From: Bipolaris cookei
Lineage: Eukaryota; Ascomycota; Dothideomycetes; Pleosporales; Pleosporaceae
Reading direction: 5' to 3'
NCBI GenBank assembly: GCA_002286855.1
Contig: NRSV01000033.1
Coordinates: 1-64,000 of the forward strand
DNA: 64,000 nucleotides
Below are positions 47,301 through 57,776 of this stretch, one piece after another; the stretch's first letter is position 1; every line of letters begins with the position of its first letter. The notes beneath the pieces are model-generated. The model made no database searches. It worked only from the letters and a program-made list of their open reading frames with translations, and had not been told where the DNA came from. A program made the translations under genes and the position numbers.

Positions 47301-50195
47301 GTTACAAAGGACTGGAAATACACCTGCCTATGGCCGCAACGGTCCCTGTTGGCACGATAAAGGTATCACTGGGTGAATCAACTTGCAGCTGCAATACTAT
47401 GGTGAGGAAGCGGATTTGATTGTCTGTATGTGCTATCGTGTCCAGTACTTACAGCCCCTGCGCGCACGGACGCAGACGCACGATTCGGTAAGCAGCGGGG
47501 ACAACGACGTCCCTGCCACTGCTCGTGTCAACCAATCAGTGTCGCTTATCAGTAGGACGCGCTCAAGTCCTAATTGATTCCGACAGTCCCTGTAGGCCAT
47601 CACGCGTCCCCCCGCGTCGGTTTGGCACCTGTAGAGCCGCTGTTGCGGCCCTGGCTGGCACAGATAGCAAAATTTGCGAGCAAGCTACTTAACATAACAC
47701 GTCCACCAAATACAACGGCAGCCATCTAGCCACAACACAGCAACGCAACACACGACGACGGAGCCCAGATAACTCATTCAGCATCATAGTTACATCACGC
47801 ACACATAAGGTCATTGATGGGCTTCCTGGCTAGCTTATTACTATCCGACAATGTCTGCAACGTCCCGCATCGACGAGTCCTTGAGCTGAACGGCATCATC
47901 TCTTACGCGAACTACCTCACAGACACCCGGCATGCTACCATTGGTGCCACTACATACTTACAGATTACCAGACAGCCTCGTCCATTGTCGCCCTACCGGT
48001 TGAAGGACTGGCCCCCCTTCGACACATCTGACAAGGTCTGAGGAGGTTCGCATGAGAGTTCTCATGCTCAGTAGGCTTGACGGCACGCACGAGCGGAGCA
48101 TCGTTCCTGTGAAGTCGCGTTATGACGAAATGCTGCTGCCGCTGTGCCCGGTGGCAGATCACACAATAAGATACGGCCACATAGGAGCCTAGTGGACGGC
48201 ATCATAACACTTGATGAACATCAGAGATTGGGGAACATATTTCAAGCCCTAGGGGTATTATGGCAAGCTAGTACACACGACAGATGAACGCTAGGGGAGA
48301 CTGAGGGTATTACAGACGCAAAGCATGAGGCAACCGTGCCTCTACGAGCCTTGAACAACGCTGCACACACAAGGCTTTGAGTACGGCATACACATAGAAA
48401 CACAGTTCACGGAACACAAACACAGGCAAAAGACGTCACTTCTAGAAAGGAAATGTACATAGTCGTAGATAGAAGCCAGACAACGGCAGGCCTCTGGGGA
48501 CAGATGGCTCTTTCGAGCGTGAAGTGGGGCGTTGTGGACTCACGTCTGCATTGCGTCGGCTGTCTGCTATGTCTGTTATTCGGGCATAGCTGTGGAGATC
48601 ACGGCTGAAACCGAGTAGGATATAATCAATCAATTAATCAATCAGTAATAATAACAACCCACAAGGTCAAGTACGACGGTAAGCAGATAACCTCCCTCCC
48701 CGTTTAGCGGAAATCCTCATAGAGCGGTACTAGCCAATAAGAGCGCAAAGTCAGCAAGCGTTCCCGCGAGACACTGTATCTCGTTGGCTCATTCCGGCCC
48801 ACAAGCATTTCCGCTACGTGGGGACGAATATTACTGAAGTTATTGTGAAGAGTCGAAAGATATTGATTGCAAGGAAAGGGCAACGTGAGCGATTCACACC
48901 ATCGATAGTTATCTTAAACGACAATCCAAAGCAGAAGAGGACTATACTGCGAACACAATGTCAAGCGGTGCTGAGGTACAAGAACTGATAGAAGATCTTC
49001 GAGGCCAGACTTCAAAGGAAGCAAGGCCAGATGAGTTGAAAGGCTTCATTGGCTATGCGCGAGCGATGCAGTAGAGGTTCGACGCTGAGGCTGCGCAGAT
49101 GAAAAAGCTTAAAGTCTAGCACAAACATTTACTAAGTTAGTTGCCATAAAACATCACGACAATAGCCAACGTAAGTAGACGATTTTCGGGTGACTGACTC
49201 TTAGACTACTATGTGAAGGCAACTGCTTGTAGCCGATTGGCTGAACAGAAAGTGCGGCTGATGTGCAAGACTAATTTTGTGTAATCCCTTACCCCGAAAT
49301 TGCGCCGAGCTTTCCGCATACTTCGTCATCCTAGAGGTATTGAGAGAGAGGCAGGCAACCCTAGGAATTGCACGTGGTAGGGAGCAATTACTTTCCTGGA
49401 ATCACGTAAAAGTCCAAGCGATCCGGTCGAGGCGAAGGCCGGGAGCAAGTGCGTGAAGTCCTGGATCACATTTGCGACCTGGTTCTGAATGGCAGACTGG
49501 GGAATAATCAATTTGATCGGTCATTTGATTCGCGAACGTGCCACATTGTGATTCGTGACACCATACACGTCCCCATATTTGTGCCATGCCATCAGTATAA
49601 CAACGTCAAGGTGGGCCCGGATAGTCTCCTGTCTGTTGGCTGGAAACGATGCAGGGTTCACGAAATAGTCTTTATTGAGGACGGGCGAAAGTGGCATGAT
49701 TGGGATAGAAAGAGGTTTGTGTGGGCAGGGACGTTGCTGGGCACCTAGTAATACGGGTCTGGATCGTTGTTCCCCTTGTGCGAATAATGGGTTACTTCTA
49801 AATATGCCGACCCTATATGAGTTGACGGCAGGGACACTCAGCATACTTCGTGATAAGTCAGCTCTATTTAACTGATTACGTGATCAGGCGTTTCTCTAGC
49901 TATCTTACGTTAGAGGATATGCTTCAAGGACGGCCCTACCTTCCACTCGTATGTGGATATTACATAATTCCGCGCCAAAGTTAGTACTATTGCATGCCGG
50001 CGACATAGGTACAGTGGTTAGGATAGCAGCGAAACCTTGTGAGAAGGTTTCTACGAATTCGACACGGACCTGGGCTCGTCATTGCCGGTTAGCAGATAAC
50101 GGACTGTATTTAATCGGATGGCCTGGACGGCTTAAGGCATGTCACAATTCTGTTCGTCAAACCAAGTCACTGATTTCTCGCGGACACTCGTCATC
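47301..50195. other. Decayed repeat region without a clear gene
   Basis: 2.9 kb with only short frames. A stretch near 48600-48660 (tcaatcaattaatcaatcag after a GC-rich block) resembles retroelement terminal sequence. A small frame at 48958-49077 (MSSGAEVQELIEDLRGQTSK..) ends in TAG and reads on past it for 14 codons, as a broken gene would. None can be assigned to a family. Confidence 0.4.
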
Positions 50196-50984
50196 ATGTT
50201 ACCGAAGCTACCGTTGTTTACTGTTCTTCTGGCCGCAAAGGTCTCCTATCAACAAATCATCAATACCGATTTTGCGAGTGCAATCGACGTTAATGTTTGC
50301 CAGGAGATGGATTCGCACTCTGTTTTCAACCCTATGTCATGGGCAACCAAAAGTTGCGAGTGCACAACGCCATATAGCTTTAGGGCCATTTGTGTCAGGA
50401 CACGCCCAAACCCACAGGACCACTACATCGGTTACAACGAGCGAAAATGCGATCCCAGGGATGAAACTTCCGTTTTTTGCATACCCACAGAGGACAATCA
50501 CCTGTTGTATACAGACTGTTCATGCAAGAGGATACCAAAGAAAGTAGGGCAAAAGCCACCTGGAAAGTCAAACGGAATTGGTTGCTCTGGTGGACTCACT
50601 TTGGGACAAACACACACAATATCTGTGTATTCCACAATCGTCTTTGCTAAAGGGACAACATCGAGCCAAGTTGACGGTTGCTACGTCCAGAACAGCTCTA
50701 CAGGGACAGAGCTTTCCGCCAACTATCCGTGCCCCCTGAACAATAACGGACACATACTCGAATTTGAAAAAGGAACGACCTACCAGGCATGTGTCGAAGG
50801 CGACGACGATTCTCCAAGCACAATTTCATTCCAATGGATTGTTACGAGCTCGATTGGGCACTCGAAGCGGGACGAATTCATGCAGGCCATCTCGTACGAT
50901 AAAAGAATTGCCCGTGGTAACTTCAAGGGAAGTGTTATAGTCGTCGATGAGGATGGAGCAGAACTCCAGCGATTTGATTTATAA
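50196..50984 (+). CDS. Secreted cysteine-rich protein (effector candidate)
   Basis: 262 residues from the ATG at 50196, chosen because it begins a clean signal peptide (MLPKLPLFTVLLAAKVSYQQ); an in-frame ATG 19 codons upstream would bury it. The mature part has 12 cysteines (VCQ, SCEC, AIC, KCD, FCI, DCSC, GCSG, GCY, PCP, ACVE), an even number suited to disulphides. It has potential N-glycosylation at NSS and no membrane anchor. The C-terminal third contains a predicted beta-rich region (STISFQWIVTSS) and a non-Cys tail. I know no family for it. Its secretion, Cys content and position in a repeat island are the usual marks of a fungal effector or secreted virulence/competition protein, but function is inference. 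It appears intact. Confidence 0.72.
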   Translation: MLPKLPLFTVLLAAKVSYQQIINTDFASAIDVNVCQEMDSHSVFNPMSWATKSCECTTPYSFRAICVRTRPNPQDHYIGYNERKCDPRDETSVFCIPTEDNHLLYTDCSCKRIPKKVGQKPPGKSNGIGCSGGLTLGQTHTISVYSTIVFAKGTTSSQVDGCYVQNSSTGTELSANYPCPLNNNGHILEFEKGTTYQACVEGDDDSPSTISFQWIVTSSIGHSKRDEFMQAISYDKRIARGNFKGSVIVVDEDGAELQRFDL

Positions 50985-51441
50985 GGGACACAGTACTCTG
51001 TGATGACTTTAGATAGACGGAACTTCAAAGACGTTCTTCTTAATCGTGGCGGTCCTTCTCGGGCCCAACAGTTGCTGTAGCAGAATTTCAATGAAATTGC
51101 CTGTGCTCCGCACGGGCCTATCACCTCAATGATAACACGTAGCTTTTAGTACATACATCTATCACAACGCATAATTAAATAAACTTGACTACGCGTATCG
51201 TTTTTACCATGCATAAAGTTAACAAGAGAGCGTCTATATATAAAGAAGAGGTAGTAGCATTGCAAAAGCACGCCGAAGCGTTACGCCTAACCTCTCTCCC
51301 CGTAGGTAGAACATCCGACCGCGCAGAATTATGGAGATCTAGCAATACTATTCAGTAACCCACTAACTATCCTATTAAGTTTAAACTAATCTAATAACAT
51401 ACTTAGTAGGTAGTAAGACTTATCTCAAAGATTAGAAAGCA
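50985..51441. other. AT-rich intergenic stretch
   Basis: About 450 bp; very AT-rich from 51160 with many TAA/TAG (for example around 51350-51420), consistent with mutated repeat DNA. No gene. Confidence 0.5.
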
Positions 51442-51660
51442 AAATTATAACGTAAAGTATCACCGAGCCGGACACTTTTTCTTGGCATTGCGAACTTCAC
51501 GTACGAAACACTATGCATCAACAACATAAGGATTTCTTAACTCAGCGAGAAGGTAGAATTACTCTTGCTCTTCAGGCCTTTCGTACGGGTCAATTTAAGA
51601 CTATACAAAGCACTGCTGCTGCTGCTGCCTATAACGTTCCTTTTCAACGGTTTTCTGATC
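51442..51660 (+). repeat. 219-bp direct duplicate next to an N, copy 1
   Basis: Identical to 51662-51880 except for one base (cttgctcttcagg versus cttgctctccagg). It covers the 5' end and first codons of the pogo-like fragment that follows. The single N at 51661 separates the copies. Confidence 0.95.
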
Positions 51661-51661
51661 N

Positions 51662-51880
51662 AAATTATAACGTAAAGTATCACCGAGCCGGACACTTTTT
51701 CTTGGCATTGCGAACTTCACGTACGAAACACTATGCATCAACAACATAAGGATTTCTTAACTCAGCGAGAAGGTAGAATTACTCTTGCTCTCCAGGCCTT
51801 TCGTACGGGTCAATTTAAGACTATACAAAGCACTGCTGCTGCTGCTGCCTATAACGTTCCTTTTCAACGGTTTTCTGATC
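51662..51880 (+). repeat. 219-bp direct duplicate next to an N, copy 2
   Basis: Second copy, continuous with the rest of the transposase fragment at 51733-52468. Confidence 0.95.
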
Positions 51881-52468
51881 GGCTTAACAAAATCACCTTT
51901 CGGCCCCAAGCATCTCCAAATTGCCGCAAGCTTACTATGACTGAGGAGCAAACAATCGTACGATATATTCTTGACCTAGACTCGCGAGGATTTGCGCCCC
52001 GACTGTGCGAAGTAGCAGATATGGCAGATAAACTACTACGTGTATGAGGTGGACAGCCTGTAGGCAAATGCTAGGCAGAGCGGTTTGTATCACGTTCGGA
52101 CAAGCTTAAAACGGCCTTTAGTCGAGCAAAGGATCGTCAGACAATACAGCAAGAAGACCCAGAGGTTATTAACGCGTGGTTTAACCTCGTACGAGAGACT
52201 ATTGAGAAGTATGGGGTTCATTCAGACGATATCCACAACTTTGGCGAAACTGGCTTTTAGATGGGCGTAATTGGCTCAATGAAGGTAGTTACAGGCACAG
52301 AGCGTCGTACAAGGCCTACTCTTACGCAGCCAGGCAATCGCGAGTGGGTTACGGTCATTCAGAGCATCTGCGCTACGGGATACGCTACCCCGCCATTCAT
52401 TATCTACAAAGAACGCGTCCACATCTATGCTTGGTACGAAGAAGCAGGTATACCGTAAGATTGTTTGC
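51733..52468 (+). pseudogene. Truncated pogo/Fot1 transposase relic (copy C)
   Basis: Begins MHQQHKDFLTQREGRITLAL with an N-terminal psq-like helix-turn-helix (YNVPFQRFSDRLNKITFRPQ). After stops and a short gap it resumes with AERFVSRSDKLKTAFSRAKD and HNFGETGF, where the first catalytic Asp of the usual NFDETGF is Gly. It continues to GSMKVVTGTERRTRPTLTQP and ends abruptly at EEAGIP. The stops lie where relatives have Trp (KNWAERF) and Gln (GFQMG), i.e. TGG to TAG and CAG to TAG. The second and third catalytic Asp regions are missing. This is a different subfamily from copies A/B and from the complete element at 37.9 kb. Confidence 0.82.
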
Positions 52469-52750
52469 TCTTCAGTTATAGTAAGCTTATGGCGGTTTAG
52501 GGATGCTTGGGGCCGAAATGTGATTTTCTTCAGCCGATCAGAAAGCCGCTGAAAAGGAACGTTGTAGACAGCAGCAGCGCGTCGAATGCTCTCAAACTGG
52601 CCCGTAGGATAGGTCTGAATAGCAAGAATAATTCTACCTTCTCGCTGAGTTAATACATCTTCACGTGGCTGGGGCATGTTACTTTAGAAGCGATGTTCGC
52701 AATGCCAAGAAAAAGTGTCCGGCTCGGTGACGCTTTACATTACCCTATTC
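52457..52750 (-). pseudogene. Inverted N-terminal fragment of the same transposon (copy D)
   Basis: Read leftward from about 52750 it repeats the 5' end of copy C: terminal sequence caccgagccggacactttttc, then a start region similar to MPQPREDVLTQREGRIILAI, AAAVYNVPFQRLSDRLKKIT and KLTITEEQTI. It ends at about 52457, where copy C also ends, so the two fragments meet at their inner, truncated sides with their 5' ends outward. Sequence divergence from copy C (about one residue in four) shows that they are not a recent fold-back duplication. Confidence 0.8.
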
Positions 52751-52758
52751 TCCCTGGA

Positions 52759-53155
52759 TGCAACGCCTGGACTATTAACAACCTTGCCGGGCCTGAAAAG
52801 CGAGCTGTTGGGTACGTCCTTCTCACTCCATCCTAGTAACAAAATTCATAGGAGAAAACGGAAAACTGACTGCACAATAGTATCGCAGCCATGATTTGCA
52901 TCGGCAACCTAGGAGGCATCGTCGGCTCCTTTATTTTCCAGGAAAAAAGAGTCACCTAAATACGAAACGGGATTCTGCTCGTTGCTCTCGTTCGTAGCAG
53001 CGGGATTGGCGTGTGCTTCCACGCTTAAGTTCTTGTTCTTAGAGATTAACAAGAAGAATGCAGAAAAGACAGAAGAGGAGTGGCGCGCCATATATACCTC
53101 GGCGCAGCTGGAGAAGATGGGAGATAGAAGTTTGTTGTTCAAGTATCATTTTTAG
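52759..53155 (+). pseudogene. 3' remnant of an MFS transporter gene (Dal5/Tna1-like)
   Basis: C-terminal end of an allantoate/nicotinate-permease-like major facilitator protein, cut off at its 5' side by transposon copy D. Readable parts are NAWTINNLAGPEKRAVG, an intron (about 52809-52880, gtacgt..atag) and IAAMICIGNLGGIVGSFIFQ, the penultimate conserved block. After one extra A in the run at about 52943-52948 follow ESPKYETGF, the last membrane span LLSFVAAGLACASTLKFLFL and the family C-terminus (EEWRAIYTSAQLEKMGDRSL) to the stop at 53153. The 1-bp frameshift and the missing N-terminal part (well over 300 residues) make it non-functional. Confidence 0.82.
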
Positions 53156-53265
53156 GTTGAAGTGCTGATGGCTTTTTGTATGGAAGGGGTTGGATTTTGT
53201 TGGGAATGGGTGCAGTGGAAGAACCTGTGGTAATTCTCACTCAAATCGAGTTGAAATACTCATAG

Positions 53266-53530
53266 TGTTGAAATGAAGTCCCTCTGGTAGTATGACTACC
53301 GTAGATAATAGAGTGGGAGGAGGGACAAGGTAGGGTGGCTACAACGTATTGTCTTAACTGTCGTGTATCTAACTACCATTCTCACCCTTTTGTGGTTGGA
53401 GCTATGACCAACTGGACAGTGCCTACCACAACGGGATATCACGTGACCCCCAAGGACCTTCCACCCTGGACTGAACTCATATATTCTCAACACATAGCTG
53501 ATATCTCACTTATATTCTACAAGTTTGTTA
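53266..53530 (+). repeat. LTR-like repeat, copy 2
   Basis: Starts tgttgaaatgaagtcc and shares ordered blocks with 47037-47300 (tagtatgactacc, ccaccctggactgaactc, attctcaaca). It is diverged, with no obvious flanking duplication. Confidence 0.5.
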
Positions 53531-54156
53531 CAAAGTACGAGTTGTGGGTAAGGTTCTGATGTCCACTTTTCAGACCCGTCATTGCAGGTTAGGACTTCAA
53601 ATTCTGACTAAAAACATCATAAAACAGCTCATGATCAGCCCCTTTATCTGCATCTCACTTGCTCATACACTTGGTACCGGCGATCCCCGGCAATGTCGAA
53701 TCGTGTTTCCAGAGTCAAGCGAGCGTAATCCTGGTGTATTGCGGGTACCAAGTACTGTTTTCCTCCAAGAAGCACTTCATCCCGTACATTAATTATTTAT
53801 TTCAGCGGAACCTCAGCAGAGCGACAAGTCGACGTGTTTGGTACGTTGTTCTTTATCTGACAGTGCTTACACGGAAACGTTGGCGGCCTGCCGAGTTTCC
53901 CGAGCGCCGAGTCCCACAACTTGACCGTTCGTGACTTAAGACGTTGCCGAAGCCATGTGAATGTATACAAAACTCCTGGAGATTTGTTCATGTTTTAGTA
54001 TTTGCTCTCAATCGAAATAGTATTATTGGGTTTTTCTTTAACTACATCGACAATACAAAATTCCCAGATACGATAAAGGAGTTTAAACTACATCAGAAGA
54101 CTCGCCTTGTCATTCACACCAACACTTGTATCATCGTAAGACATCCACAAAAAAAC
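53531..54156. other. Right border of the accessory island
   Basis: About 625 bp without an intact gene. On the minus strand 53900-53945 reads RTVKLWDSALGK, a WD40-blade-like string followed by unrelated sequence; possibly a scrap of another NLR. Normal gene order resumes at 54157. Confidence 0.4.
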
Positions 54157-55359
54157 ATGACAACCCGTCAAAAAACAGCATTAATCACAGGGTACAAGCA
54201 TTTACAATCTCTACCTCCTTTATCTATTTTGAAATACACACAACTAACACGAAACCCAATCACAGCTGCACGCCCGGCGGCATCGGCCACGAACTCGCCC
54301 TAGAATTCCTACGCCGCGGCTTCCAAGTCTTCGGCACCATACGATCCGAAGAAGCTAAAAAGACGCTTGTGAGCGAGGGCGTCATAGCAATCCAGCTTGA
54401 AGTGACGTCCGACGCCAGTATTCAGGCTCTGCATGATGAGATATGCGAGCGTGTGGATGGGAAGCTTGATATTCTCGTTAACAACGTGTACGTACTTGAT
54501 CCCTGTGCTACTCTTTATTTTGTCTTGCTTATTTCGTGCGCAAGTCGGTTGAAAAAAAAGCTAACGCAACACCAGCGGCATAAGCCACACAGTCCCCGTG
54601 CTCGACCTAACAATCGAAGACATGCGCAGAGTATTCGAAATCAATGTGTTTAGCTGTATTCGTTTGGTGCAGGCCTTTACCCCGCTTATTATTCAAGCAA
54701 AAGGAAAGATTGCGAATATAGGATCTGTTGCTGGCATTGTGCCCTATGTATTCGGTGGTATGTATATGTTTTTCCCCTTTGAATATGCTAGTTAGCTGAC
54801 GCGGAATAGGATGCTACAATGCATCCAAGGCAGCATTGCATTCGTACACGGATGCACTTAGGTTAGAGATGGCGCCGTTTGGGTATGTATTTGTCATATA
54901 GCCAAGGACCGTGTGAGAGACTGACTGTGAGTAGTGTTCAGGTTATCTTGGTCGCCACGGCTGGTGTGAAGAGTAGGATATCAGATGTCAAGAAGCGGCT
55001 TCCGCCAAACTCGCTGTATATGCCCATAGAGGAAGACTATTTGTTCCGTCAAGGAAACTCTCAGCGTAGGTCAGGCAGACTGTTGAAGTGATCAATAGGC
55101 TAATATTGTGGCAGGAACGGCAATGCCTACGAAAACCTACGCACGGAAAGTCGTGAGCGATCTACTCGAACCAACCTCCAAAGCCTGGCTGTGGCGCGGA
55201 CATCAAGCAAGTCTAGTTAAATGGCTTTCATGGCTTCTTCCCCGTGGCTTTTGGGTAAGTAATGCGTCACTTCATATTTTTTCCAAGCGCATCTTTCTGA
55301 CTCTCAATCAGGATTTTTACTTTTCTAGAAAATTCGGGCTTGGGAAGCTGCGTTCATAG
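54157..55359 (+). CDS. Short-chain dehydrogenase/reductase, Ayr1-like
   Basis: NAD(P)H-dependent classical SDR most like 1-acyl-dihydroxyacetone-phosphate reductase (yeast Ayr1), a lipid-droplet/ER enzyme of phosphatidate synthesis. Seven exons fit: 54157-54191, 54266-54487, 54576-54757, 54810-54882, 54935-55065, 55115-55254, 55312-55359. They give 276 residues with all frames closing. The cofactor loop is assembled across intron 1 (LITGCTPGGIGHELALEFLR). The NNAG-type motif reads NNVG across intron 2. The catalytic Ser is in NIGSVAG and the Tyr/Lys pair in GGCYNASKAALHSYTDALRL. The C-terminus WLWRGHQASLVKWLSWLLPR then FSRKFGLGKL is characteristic of the Ayr1-like branch. The V in NNVG depends on the donor at 54488; it is unusual but tolerated in SDRs. 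It is the first intact gene right of the island. Confidence 0.87.
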
Positions 55360-56236
55360 TGTTAAGAGGTTCAGAATATTTGGCTTGATTTGGAATTCCC
55401 AGTTATGCATAGAAGCAGCGTTTGGTATGGTTTAGAAGAGGGTTGAATTGCTGTACTATGTAGTTGTACTTTGGTCGGCAGCCGTCGCTGGGGGGCGGCA
55501 CCAATGAGCAGCTGTCGCCCACCAGCCACAGATTTCAATACTACAACCCGTAAGCGGCACTGAAAATTGATGCAGCTTCAGCTTCATATCACTCTCTATC
55601 TTTCCCTTGCTGTATTCTGGCTGCTCTAGCTGACCAATGCTTTTGCTGCTCACTGCTGGCTGGTCTGGCGAGTCCAGTTGCCCACTGATCTGGCAGATTA
55701 GATCGCATTTCTTCCCCTACGAGACACCACTAGGACTAACTGTAATATGCAGTTGAAGCTGTGCTCAGCTATATTATTCCATCAATAAAAAACCACTGCT
55801 GCTGTCTACTTCGCTGAGCATGGTGAAGTCAATGTATAGAATGCTGGCTGCTAGGCAGTGCCAAGAAGCATGTGACAGATGTTCCCTGATGACTTTTGCT
55901 GCTGAACAAACCGGCAACATTGTTCATTAGGAAAAGGCACGTCATTCCCAAAAGAAATTACCCCGGGTGATTCAGCCATGTCGAGTCACAAAAATAGGCG
56001 AATTGGCGCAAAAGTAATCATCTGACAGACGTCTTCCTTTGTTTGGCGTTGCGTTGTCCGAGTTGCCGAGGCACATGGCTTCCCCACACGACCTGCCATG
56101 CCCCAGCCGGCGCGAGCGTCTCCAGGTCGCGCGTCCACGTTTTGGATATCTTTCTTTCTACATTTTTGTTTTTAGCAGTCGCTTTATCTTTTATACCCAT
56201 CACCGAGTTTTGTTGTGACCCAGCTGTGCGCCTAAC
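55360..56236. other. Intergenic
   Basis: 880 bp between two plus-strand genes; no supported gene. The last 200 bp should hold the nitronate monooxygenase promoter. Confidence 0.6.
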
Positions 56237-57413
56237 ATGCCTTTTAACACGGAACTTACGAGGGCCCTCGGCATCAGAGGTACGCCCGCTCACCTTCGAC
56301 TGCGCTTTAGATGTATGGTTGCTAACAGTGAACAGTGCCCGTTGTGCAGGGAGGTATGCAATGGGTGGGCTACGCTGAGCTCGCTTCGGCTGTCAGCAAC
56401 GCAGGTGGTCTTGGAATAGTAGGCATCCACCATATCGTCATCTCAAGATGCCGCTCCTTATCATATTCCATAGTTGACCGCTCTTACCCAACCGACCCCC
56501 GAAGACCTTCGCAAGGAGATCCGAAGATGCCGAACCATGACCAAAAAGCCCTTTGGTGTCAATCTGACACTCCTTCCCGCTATGGTACCTCCGGACTATG
56601 GCGCGTACGCCCGTGTCATCATCGAGGAGAAGGTCAACATTGTTGAGACGGCAGGAAACAGCCCTGGCCCAGTTATCAGGCAACTGAAGGCTGCTGGCAC
56701 AATTATCTTACACAAGTGCACTACCATCAGGCACGCCCAGTCTGCTGTCAAGCTCGGTGTCGACTTCCTGTCTATCGACGGCTTCGAGTGCGCCGGCCAC
56801 GTTGGCGAGACGGACATCACCAACTTCATTCTGCTCAGCAGAGCCCGCCAGTCGCTCGGCATACCGTTCATCGCTTCAGGAGGTTTTGCTGATGGTCAGG
56901 GTTTGGCTGCTGCGCTTGCCCTTGGCGCGTGCGGTATCAACATGGGCACCCGATTCATGTGCACCGTTGAGGCTCCTATCCACCAGAACATCAAGCAAGC
57001 CATCGTAGACGCTCAGGAAACAGACACCACTTTGGTCCTTCGACGATGGAAAAACACCTCCCGTTTATTCGCGAACAAGGTTGCTTTGCAGGCGGTCGAT
57101 GTTGAGAAGACCAGCCCAACGGGCAAGTTCGAGGAGGTAGCCGAGTTTGTGAGCGGCAAGCGTGGCCGACAGGTCTTTTTGAATGGCGACAAGGACTTTG
57201 GTGTAAGTCTACAACGCGCTTTTCTGTTTCGACGAATATTGACATTCTCAGGTCTGGACTGCTGGTCAAGTCATTGGACTGATCCACGATATCCCCACCA
57301 ACGAGGAGCTTATTAACCGCATTGAGCGGGAAGCCATCGAGACGATGAAGAAGTCGCAATCACTGTTTGTTGCTGACGGCGAGGGTGCATCAATCGCCAA
57401 GAGCAAGTTGTAG
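56237..57413 (+). CDS. Nitronate monooxygenase (2-nitropropane dioxygenase family)
   Basis: FMN-dependent TIM-barrel enzyme that oxidises alkyl nitronates (such as propionate-3-nitronate) to carbonyls and nitrite, usually viewed as a detoxification enzyme. Four exons (56237-56279, 56336-56418, 56474-57202, 57252-57413) with introns of 56, 55 and 49 bp give 338 residues, normal for the family. Motifs: RVPVVQGGMQWVGYAELASA near the N-terminus, NLTLLP, the FECAGHVGE segment with the catalytic-type His, and the phosphate-binding part PFIASGGFADGQGLAAALAL then GACGINMGTRF. The C-terminal WTAGQVIGLIHDIPT follows the last splice. It is intact. The neighbour upstream is an SDR on the same strand, but nothing shows a shared pathway. 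Confidence 0.93.
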
Positions 57414-57776
57414 AGGGCTAGACAATAGATTTTGGTATTTGAAGCGATAATCTTGCTTAGAAAATAGCCTGTAGTTGTATTGTATGTTAACAATCTTGAA
57501 GTTTTCACAAAGAATTCGTCTGGGGCATAACACTGCAAATCAAGAGCTGGTTTTCATACGTTCCCATCGTATATGCGATGCGTTTTCGATCTCAGGGTCT
57601 GTCCACACGTTCTCGGTCACTATGACGTTTGACCCGCAACATCGTCACAACTATATCTTGCCCAAAACATTGTCTTTCAGAATACCCAAAACCATTTGGA
57701 AATCATCTTACAGCTTTACCAAGCCAAGTAGAGTTTAAATCCAAATTATCTAGAAAAAACCCAACCACCATTCACC
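57414..57776. other. Intergenic
   Basis: 363 bp of 3' flank and promoter; nothing recognised. Confidence 0.6.

Noticed and set aside
53620..53765. Minus-strand frame reading VLLGGKQYLVPAIHQDYARL
   Set aside because: Protein-like for about 45 residues but without start, splice context or recognised family; could be chance or a scrap of a gene.
54126..54653. Single 175-codon plus-strand frame as a separate gene
   Set aside because: It reads through two introns of the SDR gene; the spliced seven-exon model keeps all SDR motifs in one protein.
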